Shown here: piece after piece, positions 6,262 to 12,364 of the stretch
Numbering within the stretch: the first letter of the stretch is position 1
Layout of the letters: every line of letters begins with the position of its first letter
Source of the DNA: Desulfobulbaceae bacterium
Lineage (GTDB): Bacteria > Desulfobacterota > Desulfobulbia > Desulfobulbales > Desulfocapsaceae
Length of the DNA stretch: 12,364 nt
Assembly: GCA_031256095.1 (NCBI GenBank)
Contig: JAIRRG010000222.1
Coordinates: 1 to 12,364 of the forward strand
Direction of reading: 5' to 3'
Translations under genes and position numbers: made by a program
The notes under the pieces: model-generated
The model's database searches: none
Seen by the model: only the letters and a program-made list of their open reading frames with translations
What the model was told of the DNA's origin: nothing

Positions 6262-7506
6262 ATGGCAACGACGAAGAGAACTCGCTTTGACAAAATCATG
6301 AAATATCCAGCCCTTGCTATTTTATCGACCGGTTTGCTGGCAACGCCGGCCATGGCCGGCGTCGAGTGGGATGCTTCCGGCTTCGGCACTTTGGGCGCGG
6401 TCATTTCCGACAGCTATGCCCGCTATCAGCGAGACATCGATGATAAGGGCACCTTGCTGCGCGATTCTCTGATTGGTGGTCAGGTTAATGTTAAATTCAA
6501 TGAAAAGTTGAGCATCACTGCCCAGGCGATACTGGCCGAAGCCCCTGACAGGGATGATGGAATCGCGCTACAACTGAAGAAGGCGCTGATTTCCTACCGG
6601 CCCTCCCATGACTGGCTGATCCGCGTTGGTCGCATGAGCTTTGGCGGCCTTCTCAATCAGGAGAATATGGATGTCGGCGTTTCTTACGATATGATGCGCC
6701 TGCCAAACGAGGTTTATATGGCCTCGCAGTTGTACGATTTTAATGGCCTGTCAATTGCCAAGACCTGGAACACTACCGACCACGAAATTACCCTCGACGC
6801 TTCCGGTGGCTTTGACCATCGCTATTACCGCGCCTATTTGGCCGGCGATAGCGAGCCGTATTTTTACGAGGCCAACGTCTGGGGCAGCTCCTTGGTGCTG
6901 ACCATCACCGACTACGACCAGAAGATGCTGCGCCTGGGCTGGTCGTACAGCCATGTCGATCCAGACTCTCCGGGCCTCCTGGATTCGATCAATTCCTATC
7001 AACTGGCTAATGGTCAGTACGCCTTGGCCCCCAGTTCCTACACCGATACGGTTGATTTCAACACGCTGTTTTTCGGGCTGCGTTTCCCGCTCGGCAAGTT
7101 CATGGTCGCGACCGAACTTCAACTGATCTCGGCAAATGGCGCTGATGCCGCGCCCTGGTCGCTCGGCGGCTACGTTAACCTTTCTCGTAAGTTTGGCCCG
7201 TGGACGCCTTATATCACCTACGCCCAAATGTATTCCGACAGCGATAGTTGGGACAAGATCAACAGCGTCGTGGCGCTGCCTCAGGTGGGCGCGACCCAGA
7301 TTGATATTGATAATCTGAAAAGCTCGATAGCCTATTTCAACCAGCAGTCGGTGATGCTCGGCACCTCCTACGCCTTCACGCCGAAGCAGAAGCTGAAAGG
7401 CGAGGTGATGTTTACCCATGTCGGCGACCGGTCAGCAATGTTTGATCAACTCATCTCGCATGAGATTATCTCCGTTTACTCGCTGGCCTATAGCTTCATG
7501 TTTTAA
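6262..7506 (+). CDS. Porin-like outer-membrane beta-barrel protein
   Basis: An exported protein of about 414 residues that looks like an outer-membrane beta-barrel channel. The N-terminus is a standard Sec signal peptide: basic residues (KRTRFDKIMK), a hydrophobic stretch (ALAILSTGLLA), and a cleavage site AMA|GV after residue 32. The mature part begins with the porin-style G-F-G-T-L-G-A strand and is rich in alternating aromatic and polar residues. It contains S-Y-R-P-x-x-D-W-L-I-R-V-G-R-M, a pattern also seen in other outer-membrane porins, and ends in a terminal phenylalanine (YSLAYSFMF), the usual signal for barrel insertion by BamA. The start could be ATG 6250 or 6262; GGAAGG before 6262 and GAGAG before 6250 are both usable. 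A 255-base gap separates it from a periplasmic binding protein and ABC transporter on the same strand, suggesting it admits their ligand. Specificity cannot be read from the sequence. Confidence 0.8.
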   Translation: MATTKRTRFDKIMKYPALAILSTGLLATPAMAGVEWDASGFGTLGAVISDSYARYQRDIDDKGTLLRDSLIGGQVNVKFNEKLSITAQAILAEAPDRDDGIALQLKKALISYRPSHDWLIRVGRMSFGGLLNQENMDVGVSYDMMRLPNEVYMASQLYDFNGLSIAKTWNTTDHEITLDASGGFDHRYYRAYLAGDSEPYFYEANVWGSSLVLTITDYDQKMLRLGWSYSHVDPDSPGLLDSINSYQLANGQYALAPSSYTDTVDFNTLFFGLRFPLGKFMVATELQLISANGADAAPWSLGGYVNLSRKFGPWTPYITYAQMYSDSDSWDKINSVVALPQVGATQIDIDNLKSSIAYFNQQSVMLGTSYAFTPKQKLKGEVMFTHVGDRSAMFDQLISHEIISVYSLAYSFMF

Positions 7507-7761
7507 TTGGCGATTGCCCACACGGCATGACATGACTGTCGGTGGCGGACGGCCAGCGAAGTCAGTTGCGGCGGCTCTGCCTGCCGCCCCGTCGTCCCGC
7601 CACCCCATCGGCAAGGACGTACCGCCGCTGGAGATAGGCGGCGGCGAAATTGCCATGAACATCAATGACTAACTACCCGCATCATCATTCGTCATCGCTA
7701 GACCGAATGGCGTGCCGCCTGCCCGGATTTCATCTCGCTTTAACGCAGCACAGGAGTAAAC
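7507..7761. other. Intergenic region between porin and binding protein, GC-rich hairpin
   Basis: This 255-base gap has no convincing gene. It holds a strong stem, GGCGGC (7570-7575) with GCCGCC (7583-7588) around a 7-base loop, without a following T-run, so it is not a standard intrinsic terminator. It may damp readthrough or protect the porin transcript's 3' end. A 46-codon open frame (7532-7672) lacks a good ribosome binding site. No clear promoter was found for the downstream genes. Confidence 0.4.
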
Positions 7762-8709
7762 ATGTTCCAGATTTGTTTCCGTTTTTTTTCGCTTTGTCTG
7801 CCGTTACTCTTTTTGTTGGCGCCGCCTGCCCAAGCCGCTTTGACTCAGGGAGCGCCGCTGCGACTGGCGCTGTTGCCGGTGCCCGATGTCTTTCCGGCCT
7901 ATGTGGCAGAAGCTGAGGGCTTTTTTGCCGCTGAAGGGGTTGAGGTTAAACTGTTGCCGGTCGGCAGTGCCGTCGAGCGCGACCAACTGATGCAAGCCGG
8001 ACAGATCGACGGCATGATCACCGACATCGTCAGTGTCGCCAGTCTGAACCGTGATAAGACCCGCGTCAAAATCGTCGCCATCGCCCGGGTGCCAATCGGT
8101 TCGCCGCTTTTTCGGATTCTGGTTGGCAAGGATTCGCCGATAAAGAACATTGGCGAGTTGGCCGGGGTGCCAATCGCCATATCACGGAATACCGTGATTG
8201 AATGCGTAACCAGCAAAATGCTGGCATCCCTGCCCGATCAGGCGATTATTTACCGGTCGGTGCCGGTGCTGCCGGAACGGCTGCAATTATTGATGTCCGG
8301 CCAGATCAAAGTGGCGGTCTTGCCCGAGCCGCTCGGCTTTTCCGCTTTGGCCGACGGGGCCAAAGAAATTGTCAACGATGTGACCATCGCTGACTACAGC
8401 GCCAGCGTCACCACCTTCGCCGTTACCGCTCTTGAAGGGAAAAGCGCCGAGGTCAAAGCCTTCATGCGGGCCTGGGACAAAGCCTGCGCCGCGATCAACG
8501 ACAATCCCGAACAATTCCGGCCATTGCTGCTGCAAAAGATCCGCGTGCCGAAAAATGCCGCGACTACCTTTCCCATTCCGAAGATGCCGCGCCATGCGCT
8601 ACCGAGGCAACGTCAGTGGGATGATTGTATGGCCTGGATGGTCAAAACAAAACTGCTGGATAAACCGACCAGTTACCAGGATTCGGTGACAGACGCCTTT
8701 TTGCCATGA
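7762..8709 (+). CDS. Periplasmic ABC transporter substrate-binding protein, NMT1/SsuA-like
   Basis: The 315-residue extracytoplasmic ligand-binding component of an ABC importer. A Sec signal peptide is visible, with the hydrophobic core FFSLCLPLLFLLAPP and probable cleavage AQA|A after residue 25. There is no lipobox cysteine at that position, so it should be soluble in the periplasm. The mature protein follows the type II binding-protein plan of the NMT1/THI5/SsuA group: L-R-L-A-L-L-P-V-P-D, then A-E-A-E-G-F-F-A-A-E-G-V-E-V, D-Q-L-M-Q-A-G-Q-I-D-G-M near residues 74-85, and V-A-V-L-P-E-P near the hinge. That group includes binders of sulfonates, nitrate, pyrimidines and aromatic acids, so the ligand remains open. 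AGGAG (7752-7756) with a 5-base spacer gives a strong start at 7762. Its stop overlaps the ATPase start by four bases (ATGA), showing tight coupling. Confidence 0.88.
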   Translation: MFQICFRFFSLCLPLLFLLAPPAQAALTQGAPLRLALLPVPDVFPAYVAEAEGFFAAEGVEVKLLPVGSAVERDQLMQAGQIDGMITDIVSVASLNRDKTRVKIVAIARVPIGSPLFRILVGKDSPIKNIGELAGVPIAISRNTVIECVTSKMLASLPDQAIIYRSVPVLPERLQLLMSGQIKVAVLPEPLGFSALADGAKEIVNDVTIADYSASVTTFAVTALEGKSAEVKAFMRAWDKACAAINDNPEQFRPLLLQKIRVPKNAATTFPIPKMPRHALPRQRQWDDCMAWMVKTKLLDKPTSYQDSVTDAFLP

Positions 8710-9512
8710 ACAGGCCGGAGGCGATGATTGAAATTTCCGGTCTGCGCTTTGCCCATGGTGGCGGTCCGCCGGTCTTCGACGGCTTTTCCTGTTCGCTCCG
8801 GCGGGGCGAGACCTGGACAGTCATTGGTCCCTCCGGCTGTGGCAAGACGACACTGCTTTATCTGATTGCCGGTCTCAATCATCCGCAGGGCGGCAAAATA
8901 CGGGTTGGCGGCCAGCCGCTTTCCCGGCCGCGCCCGGCCACCGGCCTGGTCTTGCAGGATCACGGCCTCTTGCCGTGGGCAACCGTCCTTGATAATACCT
9001 GCCTCGGCCTGAAAATCCGCCGTTTCTACGGGCCGGATGGCCGCCATAGCCCGGACAATCACCTGAGTGATCAAAAGCGGGAGGAAGAACGGGTCCGTTA
9101 CTGGTTGAACTGGCTGAAAATCGACCATCTGGCGGCGATGTATCCGGCCCAATTGTCGCGCGGCCAGCGGCAGCGGGCGGCGATAGCCCGTACCTTGGTC
9201 ATGGAGCCGGACCTGCTTTTGATGGATGAACCTTTTTCCGCCCTCGATGCCCCGATCCGTGAAGACCTGCAAAACGTCATGAAGACCTTCCATGGCCAAT
9301 CCGGCCTCACCCTTTTTACCGTCACCCACGACATTGAGGAGGCGGTGACGCTTGGCGAGAAAATCCTCATCCTTTCGGCATCTGTAAACACCGAGGCAAC
9401 TATTGTCGACAACCAGCAGTTTCATAACGGCACTTCGCGCCAATCCCCAGCCTTTCTTGAACGATGCGTCCAGTTGAAGGAGCTTCTTTCCGACCAGGCT
9501 GGCCGGCGCTGA
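8706..9512 (+). CDS. ABC transporter ATP-binding protein, SsuB/TauB-like
   Basis: The 268-residue cytoplasmic ATPase subunit that powers import. All ABC motifs are present: Walker A GPSGCGKTT (41-49), Q-loop Q84 in L-V-L-Q-D, signature LSRGQ (150-154) followed by RQRAAIAR, Walker B LLLMDEP (170-176), D-loop SALD, and switch histidine H208 in T-V-T-H-D. Signature and length match the nitrate/sulfonate/taurine importer subfamily. An insert of about 25 charged residues (about 105-130) lies between the Q-loop and the signature, longer than in typical SsuB. The start at 8706 overlaps the binding protein stop (ATGA). An alternative ATG at 8724 follows GGAGG by only two bases and would remove six residues. 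It pairs with the permease 21 bases downstream. Confidence 0.93.
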   Translation: MNRPEAMIEISGLRFAHGGGPPVFDGFSCSLRRGETWTVIGPSGCGKTTLLYLIAGLNHPQGGKIRVGGQPLSRPRPATGLVLQDHGLLPWATVLDNTCLGLKIRRFYGPDGRHSPDNHLSDQKREEERVRYWLNWLKIDHLAAMYPAQLSRGQRQRAAIARTLVMEPDLLLMDEPFSALDAPIREDLQNVMKTFHGQSGLTLFTVTHDIEEAVTLGEKILILSASVNTEATIVDNQQFHNGTSRQSPAFLERCVQLKELLSDQAGRR

Positions 9513-9533
9513 TGCTGACATCAGACATTATCC

Positions 9534-10286
9534 ATGAGAAAGAAAACCTCGCTTACCGATGCTCTCGTCGGCATCCTCATGTTTTTCATCCTCTGGCAGG
9601 TGGCGGCCATGCTGCTGCATCGCGATATTCTGCCGTCGCCGCTGACGGTGGCGCCGATTTTCTGCCGTGGCATGCTGGGCAAGCTGGGCCTGCACTTTCT
9701 CGCTTCGACGGGGCGGGTACTGGCGGCGGTGCTGCTCGCTTTGCTTTTCGCCGTACCGCTTGGCCTAGCCCTCGGACAGACGCCAAAGCTGGACCGCATC
9801 GTGGCGCCGCTCATCGCCATTATCTACCCGATCCCGAAAATCGTTTTTCTGCCGGTCATTTATGTTTTGATAGGCATCAGCGATTTTTCAAAAATCCTGC
9901 TCATTGCCATTATTCTCTTCTTTCAGATTCTCGTTGTCGTCCGCGACCAGGCGGCTGGCCTGAGGAAGGAGCTGTTTCTCTCGGTGCGCTCGCTGGGGGC
10001 GGGGCGCCGCGCCTTGTTTCGCTATGTCTATCTGCCGGCCTCGATTTCGGCGGTGCTGACCGCCCTGCGCCTGTCGGTGGGGACAGCGGTGGCCGTGCTG
10101 TTCATCGCCGAGCAATCCTTGACCGACTACGGCCTTGGCTACTACATTGTTGTTGAAACCTATCAGGTGCTGATGTATCCGGAAATGTACGCCGGCATTC
10201 TTGGTATGGCGGTGATGGGCGTGGCCCTGTATTTCTTGATCTACGCCATCGAGCTCAAGGTAGGCAAACATCTGTTTGTTGAGTGA
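9534..10286 (+). CDS. ABC transporter permease, SsuC/TauC-like
   Basis: A 250-residue inner-membrane permease of the binding-protein-dependent transport family. About six hydrophobic segments can be seen, near residues 11-28, 61-81, 86-112, 119-136, 178-195 and 220-240. The cytoplasmic EAA-type coupling loop, which contacts the ATPase, is at about 138-170 (D-Q-A-A-G-L-R-K-E-L then S-L-G-A-G-R-R-A-L-F-R-Y-V-Y-L-P). The P-S-P-L-T-V segment near residue 34 is typical of the SsuC/TauC group. It starts 21 bases after the ATPase stop with no strong ribosome binding site and ends 6 bases before the ADP-ribosylglycohydrolase gene. Only one permease gene is present, so the channel is presumably a homodimer. 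It acts with the preceding binding protein and ATPase. Confidence 0.92.
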   Translation: MRKKTSLTDALVGILMFFILWQVAAMLLHRDILPSPLTVAPIFCRGMLGKLGLHFLASTGRVLAAVLLALLFAVPLGLALGQTPKLDRIVAPLIAIIYPIPKIVFLPVIYVLIGISDFSKILLIAIILFFQILVVVRDQAAGLRKELFLSVRSLGAGRRALFRYVYLPASISAVLTALRLSVGTAVAVLFIAEQSLTDYGLGYYIVVETYQVLMYPEMYAGILGMAVMGVALYFLIYAIELKVGKHLFVE

Positions 10287-10292
10287 GGGAAA

Positions 10293-11087
10293 ATGATTGG
10301 CGCGATTATTGGCGATATTGTCGGCTCGCGTTTTGAGTGGCACAACAGAAAAAATAAAGATTTCAAGTTCTTCCATGCCGACTGTTTTCTCACCGATGAC
10401 AGTATAATGACGCTGGCGGTGGCCAGGGCGATCGTCGATTGCGCCGGTGACTATGCCGCTTTGAGTAAACGGGCGACGGCCTGGATGCGGCGCTTGGGCC
10501 GCCAATATCCCGATTCCGGCTACGGCGGCAGGTTTTATCAGTGGCTATTTAACGACAGGAGCGGCCCTTACAACAGTTTCGGCAATGGCGCCGCCATGCG
10601 GGTCAGCCCCTGCGGTTTCGCGGCGCGGGACTTGGCTGAAGTAAAATATCTGTCGCGCCAGGTGACGGCGGTCAGCCACAACCATCCGGAAGGCTTGAAG
10701 GGAGCGGAGGCAACGGCAGTCTGCGTTTTTCTCGCTTTGCAGGGTGCCGACATAGCGGAAATCCGCCGGGCGGCGGCGGAGTATTATGTCCTTGATCTGA
10801 CCCTTGATGAAATTCGCCCCAACTACCGTTTCAACGAAACCTGTCAGGACAGCGTACCGCAGGCTTTGACTGCCTTTTTTGAGTCGGCGGGCTTTGAGGA
10901 CGCCATCCGCAACGCCATCTCCTTGGGCGGCGACAGTGATACTCTCGCCGCCATCTGTGGCGGCGTCGCCGGGGCTTACTATGGCGTGCCCAAGGCTTTG
11001 CGGGCTGGGGCTTTGAACTTTCTTGACCAACAGCAAGCGGCCATCCTCAATGAATTCGAGGATATCTATCCGCCGAAGGAAGGATAA
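10293..11087 (+). CDS. ADP-ribosylglycohydrolase family protein (ARH/DraG-like)
   Basis: A 264-residue all-helical hydrolase of the ARH family, which removes ADP-ribose from proteins or cleaves related N-ribosides using a dinuclear Mg2+ centre. The metal ligands are in place: T34-D35-D36 in FLTDDSIMT, and D214, D216, T217 in LGGDSDTLAA. The usual G-D-I-V-G-S-R-F-E start, F-G-N-G-A-A-M-R-V-S-P (95-106) and S-H-N-H-P-E-G (128-134) are also clear. The family places it in the cytoplasm, and no signal peptide is seen. GAGG upstream gives a good start at 10293, only 6 bases after the permease, so it belongs to the transporter operon. No partner ADP-ribosyltransferase such as DraT is in the window. 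It could cleave an imported riboside, reverse regulatory ADP-ribosylation, or be a passenger; the sequence does not decide between these. Confidence 0.9.
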   Translation: MIGAIIGDIVGSRFEWHNRKNKDFKFFHADCFLTDDSIMTLAVARAIVDCAGDYAALSKRATAWMRRLGRQYPDSGYGGRFYQWLFNDRSGPYNSFGNGAAMRVSPCGFAARDLAEVKYLSRQVTAVSHNHPEGLKGAEATAVCVFLALQGADIAEIRRAAAEYYVLDLTLDEIRPNYRFNETCQDSVPQALTAFFESAGFEDAIRNAISLGGDSDTLAAICGGVAGAYYGVPKALRAGALNFLDQQQAAILNEFEDIYPPKEG

Positions 11088-11106
11088 CAGGATGAAGACG
11101 GTGACC

Positions 11107-11358
11107 TTAGCCGCACGTCCAGTCTGGGATGTGGTGGAGGATGTAATTTTGAACGGCGGCCTTTAGGTCTTCTTTGGGTACGGCGCCGACATCAGCTATA
11201 ACCTCAGCGAAGTCAAACCAGCACAGCTCGCGGTCATCCTTGCTGTAAACGGTTAAAATACGGGCGTTGTCGCGTTCAATGTCTTCTTCCTCCTGAATGG
11301 CGCCGACCAAGGCCAGCGCTTTTTCAAAGGGAAGAAAGGGAAAGTCGTCTTCGGCCAT
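11107..11358 (-). CDS. Hypothetical acidic 83-residue protein behind rpmB
   Basis: A small soluble protein I do not recognise. It begins MAEDDFPFLPFEKALALVGA, continues with an acidic segment (EEEDIERD, 23-30), a probable beta strand (ILTVYSK), then a D-D-R-E-L-C-W-F-D-F block, and ends in a short helix and HHIPDWTCG. It is strongly acidic and has only two cysteines, with no metal-binding spacing. The ATG at 11358 is preferred because it lies 10 bases past the rpmB stop. An in-frame ATG at 11388 would overlap rpmB and add ten residues. The ribosome binding site is weak (GAAGTGA), consistent with coupling to rpmB. It faces the ADP-ribosylglycohydrolase gene tail to tail, with 19 bases between them and no clear terminator. 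Co-transcription with a ribosomal protein hints at a growth-linked role, but this is only context. Confidence 0.6.
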   Translation of the reverse strand: MAEDDFPFLPFEKALALVGAIQEEEDIERDNARILTVYSKDDRELCWFDFAEVIADVGAVPKEDLKAAVQNYILHHIPDWTCG

Positions 11359-11368
11359 CGTCGTCACT

Positions 11369-11560
11369 TCAGGGTTTAACCACCGCACCGGAACGGATGC
11401 AGCGGGTGCAAACCCTGGCGTGCTGGGTAGCGCCGGAAGCCGTGATCATATGGACGCGCTTCAGATTGGGCAGCCAACGCCGGCGGCTCTTGTTGTTGGC
11501 GTGGGAAACATTGTTGCCGGTTGCCGGGCCCTTGCCGCAAATTTCGCAAACTTTTGCCAT
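11369..11560 (-). CDS. rpmB: 50S ribosomal protein L28
   Basis: Large-subunit ribosomal protein L28, 63 residues. The N-terminal C-E-I-C-G-K motif (C5, C8) and the C-terminal C-T-R-C-I-R-S-G motif (C51, C54) form the four-cysteine zinc ribbon of the C+ form. The centre has the family's G-N-N-V-S-H-A-N-N-K-S-R-R-R-W and P-N-L-K-R-V segments. Length and sequence fit L28 of Desulfobacterota and related lineages. AAGG eight to nine bases before the ATG at 11560 serves as ribosome binding site. The C+ form needs zinc; many bacteria carry an additional cysteine-free copy for zinc limitation, but none is in this window. No rpmG (L33) neighbour is present. A small unknown gene follows 10 bases downstream on the same strand. 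Confidence 0.95.
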   Translation of the reverse strand: MAKVCEICGKGPATGNNVSHANNKSRRRWLPNLKRVHMITASGATQHARVCTRCIRSGAVVKP

Positions 11561-11587
11561 GATAGAACACCTTGGAGTTTCGCTGTC

Positions 11588-11602
11588 CCGCGCACTGCGC
11601 GG
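11588..11602 (-). promoter_or_regulatory. Perfect inverted repeat in the rpmB leader
   Basis: CCGCGC-ACT-GCGCGG is a perfect 6+3+6 inverted repeat 28 bases upstream of the rpmB start and downstream of its candidate promoter, so it would form a GC-only hairpin in the 5' untranslated RNA. It could be a binding site for autogenous control or an RNA stabiliser. The pairing is visible; the role is inference. Confidence 0.35.
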
Positions 11603-11640
11603 CAGCTTATGGAACGTGTATGATGATCTGAGAAATGTTA

Positions 11641-11669
11641 CTTTTACACTTTTTTCTGGCTGGCGGCAA
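11641..11669 (-). promoter_or_regulatory. Candidate sigma70-type promoter for rpmB
   Basis: On the minus strand TTGCCG (11669-11664) and TAAAAG (11646-11641) are separated by exactly 17 bases that include an A6 tract. Each box matches the consensus at about four of six positions. The predicted leader is about 70 bases and contains the inverted repeat at 11588-11602. Confidence 0.4.
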
Positions 11670-11721
11670 GAGAAATCGGCAGGGTAACGGCCAGTGCCGG
11701 CCAGCCGCTAGTGATTGCCGC

Positions 11722-11750
11722 TTTGCGAAATGAGGGTGGCGTGGTATGTA
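11722..11750 (+). promoter_or_regulatory. Weak extended -10 promoter candidate for the sulfurtransferase gene
   Basis: TGG followed by TATGTA (11742-11750) resembles an extended -10 element. A poor -35 match, TTTGCG (11722-11727), sits 17 bases upstream. It is the only plausible arrangement I found in the 75 bases upstream of the leader hairpin. Confidence 0.25.
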
Positions 11751-11778
11751 TTGGACAGTTCAGCGGTGTCTGCCGCCG

Positions 11779-11797
11779 CCAACGCCCAGCGCGTTGG
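11779..11797 (+). promoter_or_regulatory. Hairpin in the leader of the sulfurtransferase gene
   Basis: CCAACGC (11779-11785) pairs perfectly with GCGTTGG (11791-11797) around a 5-base loop, ending 25 bases before the start codon and just ahead of the AAAGGA ribosome binding site. It has no T-run, so it is not a terminator as written. It does not match any methionine-related riboswitch I know. Confidence 0.35.
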
Positions 11798-11822
11798 GTG
11801 AAAAGAGAAAGGATATTCAATC

Positions 11823-12364
11823 ATGTCGAAAGCACCAGTACAGAAGACCTACGAGGAAATTAACGCCCGCATCAAATCCGGCGAAGTGGTAGTCGTCACC
11901 GCCGAGGAAATGGTGGGTATCGTCAAAAAACACGGCCCGGAAGGGGCGGCCCGTCAGGTTGATGTCGTCACCACCGGTACTTTCGCGCCGATGTGTTCTT
12001 CCGGCATGTTCTTCAATTTCGGGCAGATGGTACCAACAATCAAGGCGTCACGGGTTTGGGTCAACAAGGTGCCGGCTTACGCCGGGCTGGCGGCGGTCGA
12101 TGCCTATTTGGGCGTCACGGAACCGGCGGAAGATGACCCTCTGAACAAGGTCTATCCCGGTGAATTCCGCTACGGCGGCGGCCATGTGATTGAAGACCTG
12201 TTGCGCGGCAAATCGGTTTTTCTCGAAGCCAAGGCCTATGGCACCGATTGCTATGCCGGCCGCAAGATGAAAAAGAACGTGACGCTGGCCGACTTGCCGC
12301 ACGCCCTGCTCTGCAACCCGCGCAACTGCTATCAAAACTACAACGCGGCCGTGAACCTGACCAG
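11823..12364 (+). CDS. L-aspartate-semialdehyde sulfurtransferase (DUF39 homocysteine biosynthesis protein), 3' end outside window
   Basis: The first 180 residues of a DUF39-family protein. Characterised relatives in methanogens and some anaerobic bacteria convert L-aspartate semialdehyde to homocysteine, with sulfur carried as a cysteine persulfide and electrons supplied by a ferredoxin/NIL-domain partner, bypassing O-acyl-homoserine. Diagnostic motifs are clear: T-Y-E-E-I-N near the start, VVVVTAEEM (22-30), DVVTTGTFAPMCSSG (47-61) with conserved C58, F-N-F-G-Q (64-68), Y-A-G-L-A-A-V-D-A-Y-L-G (86-97) and Y-G-T-D-C-Y-A-G-R-K (139-148) with C143, one of the cysteines likely to carry sulfur. 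AAAGGA precedes the ATG at 11823. It diverges from rpmB. The usual partner, if present, would lie beyond the right edge. Family assignment is strong; the reaction is inherited from studied members. Confidence 0.9.
   Translation, partial: MSKAPVQKTYEEINARIKSGEVVVVTAEEMVGIVKKHGPEGAARQVDVVTTGTFAPMCSSGMFFNFGQMVPTIKASRVWVNKVPAYAGLAAVDAYLGVTEPAEDDPLNKVYPGEFRYGGGHVIEDLLRGKSVFLEAKAYGTDCYAGRKMKKNVTLADLPHALLCNPRNCYQNYNAAVNLT

Noticed and set aside
6751..7419. A 222-codon minus-strand frame opposite the porin
   Set aside because: The plus-strand frame has signal peptide, barrel pattern and terminal phenylalanine; the antisense frame has none of these.
7532..7672. A 46-codon frame between porin and binding protein
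   Set aside because: It has no ribosome binding site, low-complexity Ala/Pro/Gly-rich composition in its first half, and overlaps the GC hairpin. The end (PPLEIGGGEIAMNIND) looks mildly protein-like, but this is not enough to call a gene.
8673..9521. A 282-codon minus-strand open frame opposite the ABC ATPase
   Set aside because: It is fully explained as a shadow of the ATPase, whose Walker, signature and switch motifs are all intact.
9464..10156. A 230-codon plus-strand frame overlapping the ATPase end and the permease
   Set aside because: It is out of frame with both genes, and the permease frame alone shows the membrane segments and coupling loop.
11561..11822. A SAM or SAH riboswitch upstream of the homocysteine-pathway gene
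   Set aside because: Hairpins are present, but none of the conserved core sequences of the SAM or SAH classes that I know can be found.
1..12364. Mobile elements, CRISPR arrays, toxin-antitoxin pairs, tRNA or rRNA genes
   Set aside because: No transposase or integrase motifs, no regularly spaced repeats, and no cloverleaf or rRNA-like segments were seen on either strand.

Overview
The window looks like chromosomal DNA from an anaerobic Gram-negative bacterium, most likely a sulfate- or sulfur-metabolising member of the Desulfobacterota. The evidence is a porin-like outer-membrane protein with a signal peptide, a DUF3786-type protein, an L-aspartate-semialdehyde sulfurtransferase (DUF39, the anaerobe route to homocysteine), and a small four-cysteine ribosomal protein L28. 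I saw no insertion sequences, phage genes, CRISPR arrays, tRNAs or rRNAs.

Left part, minus strand (read from 4879 down to 1): a beta-ketoacyl-ACP synthase, an acyl carrier protein, and two diverged FAD-dependent oxidoreductases of the phytoene desaturase/carotenoid isomerase-like superfamily, packed tightly. A 93-base gap with two stem-loops separates them from a 3'-truncated SlyD-like FKBP prolyl isomerase. The condensing enzyme, carrier and two polyene-type redox enzymes form a compact lipid or polyene cassette. No ketoreductase, dehydratase, thioesterase or acyltransferase is in view, so those steps would come from housekeeping fatty-acid synthesis or from genes outside the window. This cassette is the best candidate for an undescribed system.

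Middle: a 256-base divergent intergenic region holds candidate promoters for both directions and a perfect 15-base inverted repeat over one of them. It leads into a plus-strand DUF3786-like gene with a likely Rho-independent terminator. A small gene that reads well only if one T is removed from a GGGGTTTTT run follows (probable frameshift).

Right centre, plus strand: a porin-like outer-membrane protein, then (255 bases later) a periplasmic NMT1/SsuA-type substrate-binding protein, an ABC ATPase, a SsuC/TauC-type permease and an ADP-ribosylglycohydrolase. The last four are nearly contiguous. Together they could bring a small organic ligand across both membranes; the ligand cannot be read from the sequence. 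The hydrolase may act on the imported compound or regulate a protein.

Right end: on the minus strand rpmB (L28) is followed by an unrecognised acidic 83-residue protein. On the plus strand, divergent from rpmB, is the 3'-truncated sulfurtransferase. Their shared 262-base intergenic region holds two perfect hairpins and candidate promoters.
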